From Virgisporangium aurantiacum (GTDB taxonomy: Bacteria > Actinomycetota > Actinomycetes > Mycobacteriales > Micromonosporaceae): a stretch of DNA of 64,000 nt. Positions 26,227 through 35,072 of the stretch are shown in pieces. The stretch covers positions 31,062-95,061 of the forward strand of contig NZ_BOPG01000002.1 of NCBI RefSeq assembly GCF_016863635.1, read 5' to 3'. The notes under the pieces were generated by a model, which saw nothing but the letters and a program-made list of their open reading frames with translations, was not told where the DNA came from and did not search any database. The translations under genes were made by a program, and so were the position numbers. Each line of letters begins with the position of its first letter. Within the stretch, counting starts at the first letter, position 1.

Positions 26227-27093
26227 ATGCTGCGCGACGTCGCGTGTTTCGTGCGGGTCGCCGAACGGGGTGGTTTCTCCCGGGCCGCGGCCGACCTGCG
26301 CCTGTCCCAGCCCGCGATCAGCCAGGCGATCGGCCGGCTGGAGCGCGCGTTCGGCACCCGGCTGTTCGAGCGCAGCAGCCGCGCGGTGCGGCTGACCACC
26401 GCCGGAAAGGCCCTGCTCCCCTACGCGGAGGCGCTGCTCGCCGCCGAGTCCGCGTTGCGCGACGAGGCGGCCCGGCAGTCGGTGCCGACCATTCGATTCG
26501 CTTATCCACCGCTCGTCGGCCCGCTGGTGGCCCGGGTCGTCCGGCGGTTGGCCGGCCGCACCCCGGCCGTCGACGTCGACCTGCACCCGGCCGGGTGGAG
26601 CGAGGCCACCGCCGCCCTCGCCGCCGGCGACGTGCCCGCCGCGATCCTCAGCTACCCCTTCCCGGCCGGCCGCCCGACCACCGCCCGGTTCCAGGTGCCG
26701 GTGGACCACCTGGCGGTGCCGGCCGGCGGTCCGCTCGCCGGTCGCGCCCTGCTCCGGCCCGCCGATCTGGGCCGGCACCCCTTGTTGCTGCCCGCCACCC
26801 GCCCGCCCGGCAGCATGTGGGCGCGGCTCGCCGGTCTGGTTCCACGTCACCGCGTGGTCGGCCCGGACCTCGACGACTTCGCCGCACCCCTCGACCTGGT
26901 CGCCGCCGGCGCCGGCGTGCTGGCCGCACCGCGGCTGGTGGCCGAGACCGTCCGCCGGCCCGACGTGCGGTTCGTGCCGCTCGACGCGGGCGACCTGCGC
27001 ATCACGTACGGCCTGGTCTGGACGCCGGAGGCCGCCTCGCCGGAGGTCATGGCGCTGGTGAGCACCGTGCAGGAAGCCCTGCGTACCCGGTAA
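26227..27093 (+). CDS. LysR-family regulator, probable MetR-like regulator of metE
   Basis: The 288-aa protein has an N-terminal winged helix-turn-helix (MLRDVACFVRVAERGGFSRA, LSQPAISQAIGRLERAFGTRLF, VRLTTAGKALL, residues 1-60) and a C-terminal effector-binding domain. Divergent placement 86 bp from metE, with a dyad in between, is the classic MetR-metE layout, so homocysteine is a candidate co-effector; this is inference from context. Its stop codon TAA forms part of the -10 box of the next gene. Confidence 0.88.
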   Translation: MLRDVACFVRVAERGGFSRAAADLRLSQPAISQAIGRLERAFGTRLFERSSRAVRLTTAGKALLPYAEALLAAESALRDEAARQSVPTIRFAYPPLVGPLVARVVRRLAGRTPAVDVDLHPAGWSEATAALAAGDVPAAILSYPFPAGRPTTARFQVPVDHLAVPAGGPLAGRALLRPADLGRHPLLLPATRPPGSMWARLAGLVPRHRVVGPDLDDFAAPLDLVAAGAGVLAAPRLVAETVRRPDVRFVPLDAGDLRITYGLVWTPEAASPEVMALVSTVQEALRTR

Positions 27094-27096
27094 CTT
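27091..27096 (+). promoter_or_regulatory. -10 box overlapping the LysR stop codon
   Basis: TAACTT starts with the TAA stop of the LysR gene and lies 6 nt before the GTG at 27103, fitting a leaderless promoter for the LigD-type gene. Confidence 0.45.
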
Positions 27097-27102
27097 GGCC
27101 TC

Positions 27103-28371
27103 GTGAAGAGCGGATCGGAGATCCTCGAGGTCGACGGGTTCGACGTCACCGTCACCAACCCCGCCAAGGTGTACTTCCCGCGCACCGGGCACACCAAGCT
27201 CGACCTGGTCCGCTACTACCTGTCGGTGGCCGGCGGCGCGCTCACCGCGGTCGGCGACCGGCCGATGGCGCTCAAGCGGTACGTGAACGGCATCGACAAG
27301 GAGGCGTTCTTCCAGAAGCGGGCGCCCGAGAAGCGGCCCGAGTGGATCGAGACGGTCGAGCTCAAGTACCCGTCGGGACGCTCGGCGCACGAGATCGTCG
27401 TGCGCGAGGCCGCGCAGCTCGCCTGGGTGGTCAACCTCGGCTGCGTCGACCTGCATCCGCACTCCGTGCGGGCCGCCGACGTCCACCACCCCGACGAACT
27501 CCGGGTCGACCTCGACCCGGTGCCGGGCGTCCCCTGGTCGATGGTGCGCGACGTGGCCCTGGTGGCCCGCGAGGTGCTCGCCGACCACGGCCTCACCGGC
27601 TGGCCGAAGACCACCGGCTCGCGCGGCTTCCACATCTACTGCCGCATCGCGCCGGCCTGGACGTTCCGCCAGGTGCACCGGGCCGCCGCGGCGCTCGCCC
27701 GGGAGATCGCCGAGCGGGCGCCGGACATCGCCACGGCACGGTGGTGGAAGGAGGAGCGGCACGGCGTCTTCGTCGACTACAACCAGAACGCCAAGGACCG
27801 CACCACCGCCGCCGGCTACTCGGTCCGCCCGACCCAGGACGCGCGCGTTTCCGCGACGCTGAGCTGGGACGAGGTCCCCGACTGCGACCCCGCCGACTTC
27901 ACGATCGACACCATGCCGGCCCGGTACGCGTCGATCGGTGACCCGTGGGCGGGCATCGACGACACGGCCGGTTCCCTCGACTCGCTCCTCGAACTGGCCG
28001 ACCGCCAGAAGGACGATCCTTCGCCGGAGGGCGAGGTCGCGCCGTCGGCGCCCGGCAAGTCGTACGGCGCCTCGGGGCGGCGGCGCACGTCGGCCGCGCT
28101 CATCGAGATCAGTCGGGCCAGGACCCGCGAAGAGGCGCTGGAGGGCCTGGAGAGGTGGAAGGTCCGCCACCCCGGCATCGTCGAGCGCCTCGAACCGGCG
28201 GAGATTCTGGTGGACGCGATGCGGGGACGCAGCACCGCCTGGTACCGGGTGCGCCTGAACGTCACGAACATCCCGGCCGACGAACGGCCGGCGCAGGAGG
28301 AGCTCGAGGTCGACTACGACCCGTTCGAGGGCTGGTCCGGGCCGCCGGGGGCTCAGCCGCGCGGCGAGTAG
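27103..28371 (+). CDS. LigD-type polymerase/primase domain protein (NHEJ-related)
   Basis: The 422-aa protein belongs to the archaeo-eukaryotic primase family polymerase of bacterial non-homologous end joining. Conserved features are VTNPAKVYFPRTGHTK, RPMALKRYVNGIDKEAFFQK, the metal-binding DLDP motif (ELRVDLDPVPG), TTGSRGFHIYCRI and the catalytic segment VFVDYNQNAKDRTTA-AGYSVRPTQDARVS. A roughly 120-residue C-terminal extension holds a conserved block (SRARTREEALEGLERWKVRH). No ligase or nuclease domain is fused and no ku gene is in the window, so this is a stand-alone polymerase module. The stop overlaps the convergent carboxypeptidase gene by 19 bp. Confidence 0.9.
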   Translation: MKSGSEILEVDGFDVTVTNPAKVYFPRTGHTKLDLVRYYLSVAGGALTAVGDRPMALKRYVNGIDKEAFFQKRAPEKRPEWIETVELKYPSGRSAHEIVVREAAQLAWVVNLGCVDLHPHSVRAADVHHPDELRVDLDPVPGVPWSMVRDVALVAREVLADHGLTGWPKTTGSRGFHIYCRIAPAWTFRQVHRAAAALAREIAERAPDIATARWWKEERHGVFVDYNQNAKDRTTAAGYSVRPTQDARVSATLSWDEVPDCDPADFTIDTMPARYASIGDPWAGIDDTAGSLDSLLELADRQKDDPSPEGEVAPSAPGKSYGASGRRRTSAALIEISRARTREEALEGLERWKVRHPGIVERLEPAEILVDAMRGRSTAWYRVRLNVTNIPADERPAQEELEVDYDPFEGWSGPPGAQPRGE

Positions 28372-28991
28372 GCCCAGTGCCAGGGCTCGCGCGGCGTGTC
28401 CTCCCGGAAGCCGTACCTCGCGGCGTTCGCGCGCATCCACGCCTGTGCCTGCGGGTTCAGGTCGAGGTCGGCGGCCATTCCCCAGCCGTGGTCGCTGGTG
28501 CCGGGCTTCGCCGCCAGGCCGCCCTGCGAGTAGAGGCCCTTGCGCTGGGCGAGATCGACCTGCTCCGCGTACGGGCGGTACGAGTCGGTGATGCCGATGC
28601 TCACGCCGGCCCGCTTCGCGTCGGCCATCAGCCGGGTCAACGAGTCGGCGGCGGGCGCCCACAGCCGGTGCCGGGTATCGCCGACCTGGCTGAGCGCGCC
28701 GGCCGGGATCCGGCCGTTGCCGTAGGCGGCGAGATCGAGGGGGACGCCGTTCGCGTTCAGCTTGGCCCGGCCGGCGCCGATGAGACCGGTGGCGCCGAGG
28801 CTCAGCCCACTACCGGACCCGCCCTCGAGACCCGCGGTGCCGGCCAGCGCATCGGTGTAGGTCTGCGCGAAAGCCTTGGCGTTGGCGGTGCCGCTCAGCA
28901 CGGTGCCGCTCGGAACGGCGCCCGTGCGGAGCCCCGCGAGCTGCGATTCGATATACGTGATGCGGCTGGTGATGCTGCTGATCGCGTCCAA
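28353..28991 (-). CDS. M15 (VanY-type) D-alanyl-D-alanine carboxypeptidase family protein
   Basis: The protein is about 212 aa from TTG 28991, chosen because GGGGGGAA lies 8 nt upstream; in-frame ATGs further up (29030 region) are alternatives. It has an N-terminal coiled-coil-like helix (ISSITSRITYIESQLAGL), a Gly/Ser-rich linker, and a C-terminal M15 domain with the zinc motif SDHGWGMAADLD and the downstream EPWHWAYSP containing the catalytic Glu and zinc His. No clear signal peptide is seen, so export would be by another route or the start is different. Such enzymes trim D-Ala from peptidoglycan peptides. Confidence 0.85.
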   Translation of the reverse strand: MDAISSITSRITYIESQLAGLRTGAVPSGTVLSGTANAKAFAQTYTDALAGTAGLEGGSGSGLSLGATGLIGAGRAKLNANGVPLDLAAYGNGRIPAGALSQVGDTRHRLWAPAADSLTRLMADAKRAGVSIGITDSYRPYAEQVDLAQRKGLYSQGGLAAKPGTSDHGWGMAADLDLNPQAQAWMRANAARYGFREDTPREPWHWAYSPRG

Positions 28992-29104
28992 CGGTGTGGT
29001 TCCCCCCGTGAGCCGACCCGGTCGACGCATCCGGATCGGCCGGGTTCCCGACATCCTGAGGAATTCGCTCGCGTCCGCTCCCGAGCGCCTGCTCTCATGG
29101 CCGC

Positions 29105-30103
29105 ATGGACCTCGACTGGCTCGACCCGCACCAGCTCGATCCGCGCGACGCCGCCGGCGCGCTGGCGGTCCTCGAAGTCGCCCGCGCCGCCGACACCCCG
29201 GTGCTGGCACCCATGCTCACCACCTCGTTCACCCACCGCCTCGAGCACGGGTGGGACGGCGATCCGCCGCTCACCGCCGTTCACCGCGACGCGCGCGGCC
29301 GCATCGACGCCGTGCTCGACGTGTGGCTGCCGCGCTGGGACAACCGGCACATCGGCCTGATCGGCGTCACCGTCGATCCGCTGTCGCGGGGCACGGGGCT
29401 CGGCCGGGCGCTGTACGAGGCGGGCGTCGAGCGGGCCCGCGCCGACAACCGCACCACGATCCTGTCGGAGACGTACGACTACCCGGCCGGCGTCGGCTTC
29501 CTCACCGCGATGGGCCTCTCCCCGGCGGCCGAGAACATCATGCGCCGCCAGGACCCGGCCGAGCTCGACTGGACCCGGCTCGACGGCCTCTACGAAGCCG
29601 CGGAGCGGAAGGCCACCGCGTACGACCTGGTGCGCGTCGCCGGTCTCACGCCGGCCGACCAGCTCGACGCGGTCGCGGTGATGACCGCCGCGATCAACGA
29701 CTCGCCCATGGACGGCCTCGACGTCGAAGACGACGTGTACACGCCGGAGCGCGTGCACCGCTTCGAGACGGCGCAGCTCGCCCGCGGCCGGCGGATCTAC
29801 CGGCTGATGGCCCGGCACCGCGACACCGGCGAGCTGGCCGGCCACACGATGGTCGGCGTCGACCGGGAGCGGCCGTGGCTCGGTTTCCAGTTCGACACCA
29901 GCGTGGTCCGCGCGCACCGGGGGAACCGGCTGGGGCTGCTGTTGAAGATCGGCATGCTGCGCTGGCTGGCCGTCGAGGAGCCGCAACTCCGCTCGGTCGA
30001 CACCGGCAACGCCGCCTCGAACAGCTACATGATCTCGATCAACGACGCGATCGGCTACAAGGTGATCGGCAGCGTGCTGGAGTACCAGGTCAAGCAGAGC
30101 TGA
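29105..30103 (+). CDS. tandem GNAT-family N-acetyltransferase
   Basis: The 332-aa protein has two GNAT domains. The first contains the acetyl-CoA pyrophosphate loop VTVDPLSRGTGLGRALYEAG (about residues 90-110); the second contains FDTSVVRAHRGNRLGLLLKIGML (about residues 263-285). The double-GNAT layout resembles mycothiol synthase MshD, but I see no specific MshD signature, and many actinobacterial paralogs acetylate other substrates. It converges with the GGDEF-EAL gene, overlapping by 14 bp. Confidence 0.88.
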   Translation: MDLDWLDPHQLDPRDAAGALAVLEVARAADTPVLAPMLTTSFTHRLEHGWDGDPPLTAVHRDARGRIDAVLDVWLPRWDNRHIGLIGVTVDPLSRGTGLGRALYEAGVERARADNRTTILSETYDYPAGVGFLTAMGLSPAAENIMRRQDPAELDWTRLDGLYEAAERKATAYDLVRVAGLTPADQLDAVAVMTAAINDSPMDGLDVEDDVYTPERVHRFETAQLARGRRIYRLMARHRDTGELAGHTMVGVDRERPWLGFQFDTSVVRAHRGNRLGLLLKIGMLRWLAVEEPQLRSVDTGNAASNSYMISINDAIGYKVIGSVLEYQVKQS

Positions 30104-32435
30104 CCCGCGCCGGCGCCTCGGGCAGGCTGGGCCACTCGGCGCTGGCGCGGTTCACCAGGGCGTCCATCGCGTCGACGGCGAGCGGCTCGGCGAAGTGGTA
30201 GCCCTGCGCGTTGTCGCAGCCGAGCATCGTCAGCTCGGTGGCCTGCGCCGGCTGCTCGATGCCCTCGGCCACCGTGTGCAGCTGCAGGATCTGCCCGAGC
30301 CGGATCACCGCCTCGGCCACGGCCGCGCCCGCCGGGTCACCGTTCAGCTCCGCGACGAAGCTCCGGTCGATCTTGAGGATGTCGACCGGCAGCCGGCTCA
30401 GGTACCGGAGGCTGGAGTAGCCGGTGCCGAAGTCGTCGATCGCCACCCGGATGCCCCGCTTGCGCAGCTCGGTGAGGTGCGACAGGGCCGCCGCCTCGTT
30501 CACCAGCGCGCTCTCGGTGACCTCCAGCACCAGGCGGGCCGGGTTGTAACCGACGCGCTCGATCAGCTCGATCACCTCGTCGGCGAACGCGGGCCGCTCC
30601 AGTTGCAGCGCCGACACGTTGACGCTCAGGTACATCCCCCGTTCCGGCGGTAGCCGGTCCTGCCACTGCTTCACCTGCACGAGGGCCTGTTCCAGCACCC
30701 ACGAGCCGATCTCGTGGATGTGCCCGGTCTCCTCCGCCAGCGGGATGAACGTCGCCGGCGGCACGATGCCGCGGGTGGGGTGGTGCCAGCGGGCCAGCGC
30801 CTCGACCCCGGCGAGGTCGCCGGACGACAGCGCCACGATGGGCTGGTACGCCACCCGCATCTCGCCGGCGGTGACCGCCTGGCCGAGCTCCTCGCCGAGC
30901 ACCGCCAGCTCCCGGCCGAGCTCCATGCTGCCCTCGACGTACACCTGCCAGCCGTGGGAACGGCGGCGCTTGGCGACGTACATCGCCACGTCGGCGCTGT
31001 GCAGCAGGTCGCGCTCGGCGACGGCGCCCGCACCGTCCGGGAAGGAACTGAGGGCGACGCCGATGCTGGTGCGCAGGTGCCGCTCGGCGCCGGCCACCAG
31101 CACCGGCTCCTGCAGGGCGGCCAGGATCCGGTCGGCGACCGCCGTGGCCGCCGCGACGTCGTCGACGCTCTCCAGCAGGACGGCGAACTCGTCGCCGCCG
31201 AGCCGGGCGACCAGGTCGCCCTCGCGGACGCTGGCCCTGAGCACGCCGGCGAACGCGATCAGCACCTGGTCGCCGGCGTCGTGCCCGAACGTGTCGTTGA
31301 CCTGCTTGAACCCGTCGAGGTCGAGCAGCAGCACACCGACCGGCCGGCCGGAGCGGGCGGCCCGCTGGGCGCTGCGGGACAGCTCGTCCCGCAGGCGCAT
31401 CCGGTTCGCGACGCCGGTGAGCCGGTCCGTCACCAGCAGGGTCTGGTTCTCGCGCAGCGTGAGGACCTGGCGGACGGTGACCCCGACGGTCATCACGACG
31501 CCGCCCGCGACGAGGCCGTACCAGCGCGCGACGCCCGCCGCCCAGGCGGCGTACGCCAGGACGCCATAGCCGAGGAGGAGGGCGGCGTAGGGCAGCCCGC
31601 TGGTGCGCGGCCGGTACCGCCACCACACCGGCCGGGCCGGACGCATCGGCTGCCCGGCCAGCCAGATCTGCTCCACGGCCGCGGCGATCATGAAGAACAG
31701 CGGGATCGGGATGAGCACCTCGGCGAGCCGGTGGGCGCCGAGCGCCGGTCCGCCGGCGAGCGCCGAGAGGGCCAGGTAGAAGTCGACGGCGAGGTAGCTG
31801 AGCGTGCCGGCGAAGAGCAGCGACAGCGGCCGGCGGCCGGCCAGCACCGCCCCGCGCAGCATCATCGTGCAGACGCCGAGGATCAGCACCAGGTCGCTGA
31901 CCGGCACGATCATCGAGGTGAGCTGCTGCCGGTCGGCACTGCCGGCCGGGTCGGTGATCGCCGGACCGACGAGGAAGTACCAGATGAGCATGAGCCCGGC
32001 GCCGACGACGGTGGTGACGTCCATGGCCATCTTCCAGCCGGCCCGGCCGGTCAGCGGCTCGGCCGCGAACATCAGCAGGCCGACGAGCAGCACCAGCACG
32101 AACCCGATCCGCCCGCCGATGCTCAGCACCTGCGTCAGCGGCATCTCGTGGTCGTCGGTGACGGCGTAGATCCCGAACCCGACGCTGGCCAGCCACAACG
32201 CCACGAAGCAGGCCATGACCAGCCACCACGGCCGGCGCTGCGCCTTCGGCAGCCCGGGGTGGATGGCCGCCCGCAGGGCGTAGAGCGCGCCGGCGAAGGT
32301 CAACGCGACGAACGACCCGCTGGCCACGACGTTGTGAACCGGCCGCCCGTGCGAGATCACCAACGCGGCGACGATCAACGGGAAGGTCAGGTACGGGAGC
32401 AGCAGCACCAGCGGCCGGCGCGCACCTGTCTTCAT
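30090..32435 (-). CDS. GGDEF-EAL bifunctional cyclic-di-GMP protein
   Basis: The protein is about 781 aa from ATG 32435 (MKTGARRPLVLLL). It has an N-terminal membrane region of about ten TM helices (to about residue 320), a diguanylate cyclase domain with intact RLGGDEFAVLL (about residue 412) and an EAL phosphodiesterase domain with VEALARW (about residue 543), DDFGTGYSS and LKIDRSF. Both active sites look intact, so net activity (c-di-GMP synthesis or breakdown) cannot be told. In filamentous actinomycetes c-di-GMP controls development through BldD. A GTG at 32441 is an alternative start; longer frames would overlap the divergent pentapeptide gene. Confidence 0.93.
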   Translation of the reverse strand: MKTGARRPLVLLLPYLTFPLIVAALVISHGRPVHNVVASGSFVALTFAGALYALRAAIHPGLPKAQRRPWWLVMACFVALWLASVGFGIYAVTDDHEMPLTQVLSIGGRIGFVLVLLVGLLMFAAEPLTGRAGWKMAMDVTTVVGAGLMLIWYFLVGPAITDPAGSADRQQLTSMIVPVSDLVLILGVCTMMLRGAVLAGRRPLSLLFAGTLSYLAVDFYLALSALAGGPALGAHRLAEVLIPIPLFFMIAAAVEQIWLAGQPMRPARPVWWRYRPRTSGLPYAALLLGYGVLAYAAWAAGVARWYGLVAGGVVMTVGVTVRQVLTLRENQTLLVTDRLTGVANRMRLRDELSRSAQRAARSGRPVGVLLLDLDGFKQVNDTFGHDAGDQVLIAFAGVLRASVREGDLVARLGGDEFAVLLESVDDVAAATAVADRILAALQEPVLVAGAERHLRTSIGVALSSFPDGAGAVAERDLLHSADVAMYVAKRRRSHGWQVYVEGSMELGRELAVLGEELGQAVTAGEMRVAYQPIVALSSGDLAGVEALARWHHPTRGIVPPATFIPLAEETGHIHEIGSWVLEQALVQVKQWQDRLPPERGMYLSVNVSALQLERPAFADEVIELIERVGYNPARLVLEVTESALVNEAAALSHLTELRKRGIRVAIDDFGTGYSSLRYLSRLPVDILKIDRSFVAELNGDPAGAAVAEAVIRLGQILQLHTVAEGIEQPAQATELTMLGCDNAQGYHFAEPLAVDAMDALVNRASAEWPSLPEAPARVSSA

Positions 32436-32556
32436 CTGCACAGCCCGCACGTCGGAGCGGCGCGGCGAAACTTGAGGATTACCGGTCTGGTAGGCATGAC
32501 GGATACGCCAAATCTCCCTGACCCTGCTCCGGGCCGACTGCGCCAACTGCTTCGGC

Positions 32557-33345
32557 TTGTGCTGCGTCGCCCCGGCCTTCGCCCGCTCGTCCGATTTCGC
32601 GATCGACAAGCCGGCCGGCCGCGCCTGCCCGAATCTCGGCACGGATTTCCGGTGCGGCATCCACTCGTCGCTCCGCGACAAGGGCTTCGCCGGCTGCACC
32701 GTGTTCGACTGCTTCGGCGCCGGCCAGCAGATCTCCCGATCCACCTACGCCGGCCGCGACTGGCAGGCCGACCCCGCCGGCGCCGGCCAGATGTTCGCCG
32801 CGTTCGGCGTGATGCGACACCTGCACGAACTGCTGTACTACCTGACCGAGTCGCTGGAGGTCCCCCGCGCCCGGCGCCTGCACGCCGAGGTGGCCGCCGC
32901 CCGCGACGGCATCCTCGCCCTCACCGACGGCTCCCCCGACGAGCTGCTGGCCCTCGACGTCGCCCCGCTACGCACCGGCGTGGGCGACCTGCTGTCCCGG
33001 GTGAGCGACCTGGCCCGGAGCCCGGCCGGCGGCCGGAAACCCAGCGGCCCGAAACGCGACCGTCGCGGCGCCGACCTGGTCGGCGCGGTACTCACCGGCA
33101 CGAACTTCCGCGGCGCCACCCTGCGCGGCGCCTACCTGATCGGCGCCGACCTCACCGACGCCGACCTCCGCGACACCGACCTCCTCGGGGCCGACCTACG
33201 CGGAGCAGACCTCTCCGGCGCCAACCTCACCGGCGCCCTCTTCCTGCTGCAGTCCCAACTGAACTCCGCCCGCGGAGACGCGCGTACCGTCCTCCCGCCC
33301 AGCCGCACCCAACCCACCCACTGGCCGGCCGACGCTCGGCTCTAG
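32557..33345 (+). CDS. pentapeptide-repeat protein with conserved Cys-rich N-terminal domain
   Basis: From TTG 32557 the product is 262 aa. The N-terminal part has conserved Cys and aromatic residues (FAIDKPAGRACPNL, FRCGIHSSLRDKGFAGCTVF, DCFGAGQ). The C-terminal part is a right-handed pentapeptide-repeat helix of A(D/N)LxG units (residues about 170-230). Family similarity appears to begin upstream of the TTG, in the same frame, around LLRADCANCFGL (32524-32556). No ATG, GTG or TTG lies there before a TGA at 32497-32499, which is itself part of an ATG in another frame. So the start is uncertain: rare start codon, frameshift, or sequence error. The function of this family is not established. 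Confidence 0.8.
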   Translation: MCCVAPAFARSSDFAIDKPAGRACPNLGTDFRCGIHSSLRDKGFAGCTVFDCFGAGQQISRSTYAGRDWQADPAGAGQMFAAFGVMRHLHELLYYLTESLEVPRARRLHAEVAAARDGILALTDGSPDELLALDVAPLRTGVGDLLSRVSDLARSPAGGRKPSGPKRDRRGADLVGAVLTGTNFRGATLRGAYLIGADLTDADLRDTDLLGADLRGADLSGANLTGALFLLQSQLNSARGDARTVLPPSRTQPTHWPADARL

Positions 33346-33950
33346 TCGCCGGCCAGGAGTTGGTCGAAAGACGTGGTCAGGTCGAAGGGGTCGTGCACCG
33401 TGGCGGGGTTGCGGCGGAGGATTTCGGCGGACAGTTCGTGGGCGGCGCGCTCGATTCGGGCGGCCAGGGCGGTGTCGGCGCCGCCGCTGGCCCAGTCTTC
33501 CGGTGCCGCGAACACCGATGTGGCCACCGGCGCGGCACGCAGGTACGTGAACATCGGGCGCAGCGCGTACTCCAGCGCCAGCGAGTGACGGGCGGTGCCG
33601 CCGGTGGCGCCGAGCAGGACGGGCTTGTCGCGCAGCGAGCCCTCCTCGAATACGTCGAAGAACGACTTGAACAGGCCGCTGTACGAGGTGTTGAAGATCG
33701 GCGTCACCACGATCAGGCCGTCGGCGCCGGCGATCTCGGCCAGCGTCGACGCGAGCGCCGCCGGCGGGAAGCCGGTGAGCAGGTTGTTGACCACGTCGTG
33801 GGAGTGGTCGCGCACCTCGATCACCGGCAACGCGCGAATGGCGTCGGAGGACGCGGCGACGACGCCGGCGGCCAGCCGCTCGGCCAGCAGGCGGCTGGAC
33901 GAGGGCTGGCTCAACCCGGCCGAGACGACCGCCAGCGTGCGCGGGGTCAC
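33342..33950 (-). CDS. NADPH-dependent FMN reductase (CE1759 type)
   Basis: The 202-aa flavodoxin-like protein starts at GTG 33950 (VTPRTLAVVSAGLSQPSSSRLL), overlapping the stop of the LLM oxidoreductase as GTGA. It has the FMN phosphate loop SAGLSQPSSSR, VVTPIFNTSYSGLFKSFFD and LGATGGTARHSLALEYALRP, which define NADPH-dependent FMN reductases. It probably supplies reduced FMN to the coupled flavin monooxygenase encoded just upstream. Its stop overlaps the convergent pentapeptide-repeat gene by 4 nt. Confidence 0.92.
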   Translation of the reverse strand: MTPRTLAVVSAGLSQPSSSRLLAERLAAGVVAASSDAIRALPVIEVRDHSHDVVNNLLTGFPPAALASTLAEIAGADGLIVVTPIFNTSYSGLFKSFFDVFEEGSLRDKPVLLGATGGTARHSLALEYALRPMFTYLRAAPVATSVFAAPEDWASGGADTALAARIERAAHELSAEILRRNPATVHDPFDLTTSFDQLLAGD

Positions 33951-35038
33951 TGCGCGGCCACCTCCAAAGAGCCGGCGGCGACCAGCGAGGCGTGCGTCGG
34001 CGGGTCGGGCACGTGCGGCGGACGGCCGACCGCGAACTCCTTGCGCAGCACCGGCACGACCTCCTCGCCCAGGATGTCCAACTGCTCCAGCACCGTCTTC
34101 AACGGCAGCCCCGCGTGGTCGAGCAGGAACAGCTGCCGCTGGTAGTCGCCGACGTACTCCCGGAACCCCAGCGTGCGGTCGATCACCTGCTGCGGGCTGC
34201 CGACGGTCAACGGCGTCTCGCGGCTGAACTCCTCCAGCGACGGCCCGTGCCCGTACACCGGCGCGTTGTCGAAGTACGGCCGGAACTCGTTCACCGCGTC
34301 CTGTGAGTTGCGACGCATGAACACCTGCCCGCCCAGCCCCACGATCGCCTGGTCGGCCGACCCGTGGCCGTAGTGCTCGAACCGCTTGCGGTACAGCCCC
34401 ACCATCCGCTGGGTGTGTGACGCCGGCCAGAAGATGTGGTTCGCGAAGAACCCGTCGCCGTAGTAGGCGGCCTGCTCGGCGATCTCCGGGCTGCGGATCG
34501 AGCCGTGCCACACGAACGGCGGCACCCCGTCCAACGGCCGCGGCGTCGACGTGAACGACTGCAGCGGGGTACGGAACTTCCCCTCCCAGTCGACGACGTC
34601 CTCCCGCCACAACCGGCGCAGCAGCGCGTAGTTCTCGACCGCCAGCGGGATCCCCATCCGGATGTCCTGCCCGAACCACGGGTACACCGGCCCGGTGTTG
34701 CCGCGACCCATCATCAGGTCGACCCGGCCGTCGGCCAGGTGCTGCAGCATCGCGTAGTCCTCGGCGATCTTCACCGGGTCGTTGGTGGTGATCAGCGTGG
34801 TCGCCGTCGACAGCAGCAGCCGTGACGTGCGCGCGGCGATGTACCCGAGCATGGTCGTGGGCGACGACGGCACGAACGGCGGGTTGTGGTGCTCGCCCAT
34901 GGCGAACACGTCGAGCCCGACCTCCTCCGCCTTCAGCGCGATCGCGACCATCGCCTTGATCCGCTCGGCCTCGGTAGGCTCCCGCCCGGTGGTCGGGTCG
35001 GGCGTCACGTCGCCGACGGTGAAGACCCCGAAATGCAT
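33947..35038 (-). CDS. LLM-class flavin-dependent oxidoreductase (CE1758 type)
   Basis: The 363-aa protein is a bacterial luciferase-like TIM barrel: MHFGVFTVGDVTPDP, VGLDVFAMGEHHNPPFVPSSP, LLSTATTLITTNDPVKIAEDYA, GRVDLMMGRGNTGPVYPWFG and VWHGSIRSPEIAEQAA are all family landmarks. It should use reduced FMN from the reductase encoded in the same transcript, with O2, to oxidise an unknown substrate. GAGGAG precedes the ATG. A partly symmetric AT-rich site 35 bp upstream looks like an operator. Confidence 0.93.
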   Translation of the reverse strand: MHFGVFTVGDVTPDPTTGREPTEAERIKAMVAIALKAEEVGLDVFAMGEHHNPPFVPSSPTTMLGYIAARTSRLLLSTATTLITTNDPVKIAEDYAMLQHLADGRVDLMMGRGNTGPVYPWFGQDIRMGIPLAVENYALLRRLWREDVVDWEGKFRTPLQSFTSTPRPLDGVPPFVWHGSIRSPEIAEQAAYYGDGFFANHIFWPASHTQRMVGLYRKRFEHYGHGSADQAIVGLGGQVFMRRNSQDAVNEFRPYFDNAPVYGHGPSLEEFSRETPLTVGSPQQVIDRTLGFREYVGDYQRQLFLLDHAGLPLKTVLEQLDILGEEVVPVLRKEFAVGRPPHVPDPPTHASLVAAGSLEVAAQ

Positions 35039-35072
35039 CTCGCGCTCCTCAATCAGATGTCCTGCCTTCCCA

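Noticed and set aside
28353..29210. Longer M15 peptidase starting at the ATG near 29210
   Set aside because: The extra N-terminal sequence is Arg/Gly-rich shadow that overlaps the divergent GNAT gene; a TTG with a good ribosome binding site at 28991 fits better.
30714..34145. Plus-strand open frame of 1143 codons
   Set aside because: It crosses the GGDEF-EAL gene antisense, the pentapeptide gene in a wrong frame and the FMN reductase antisense; no domain is recognisable, so it is a composition artefact.
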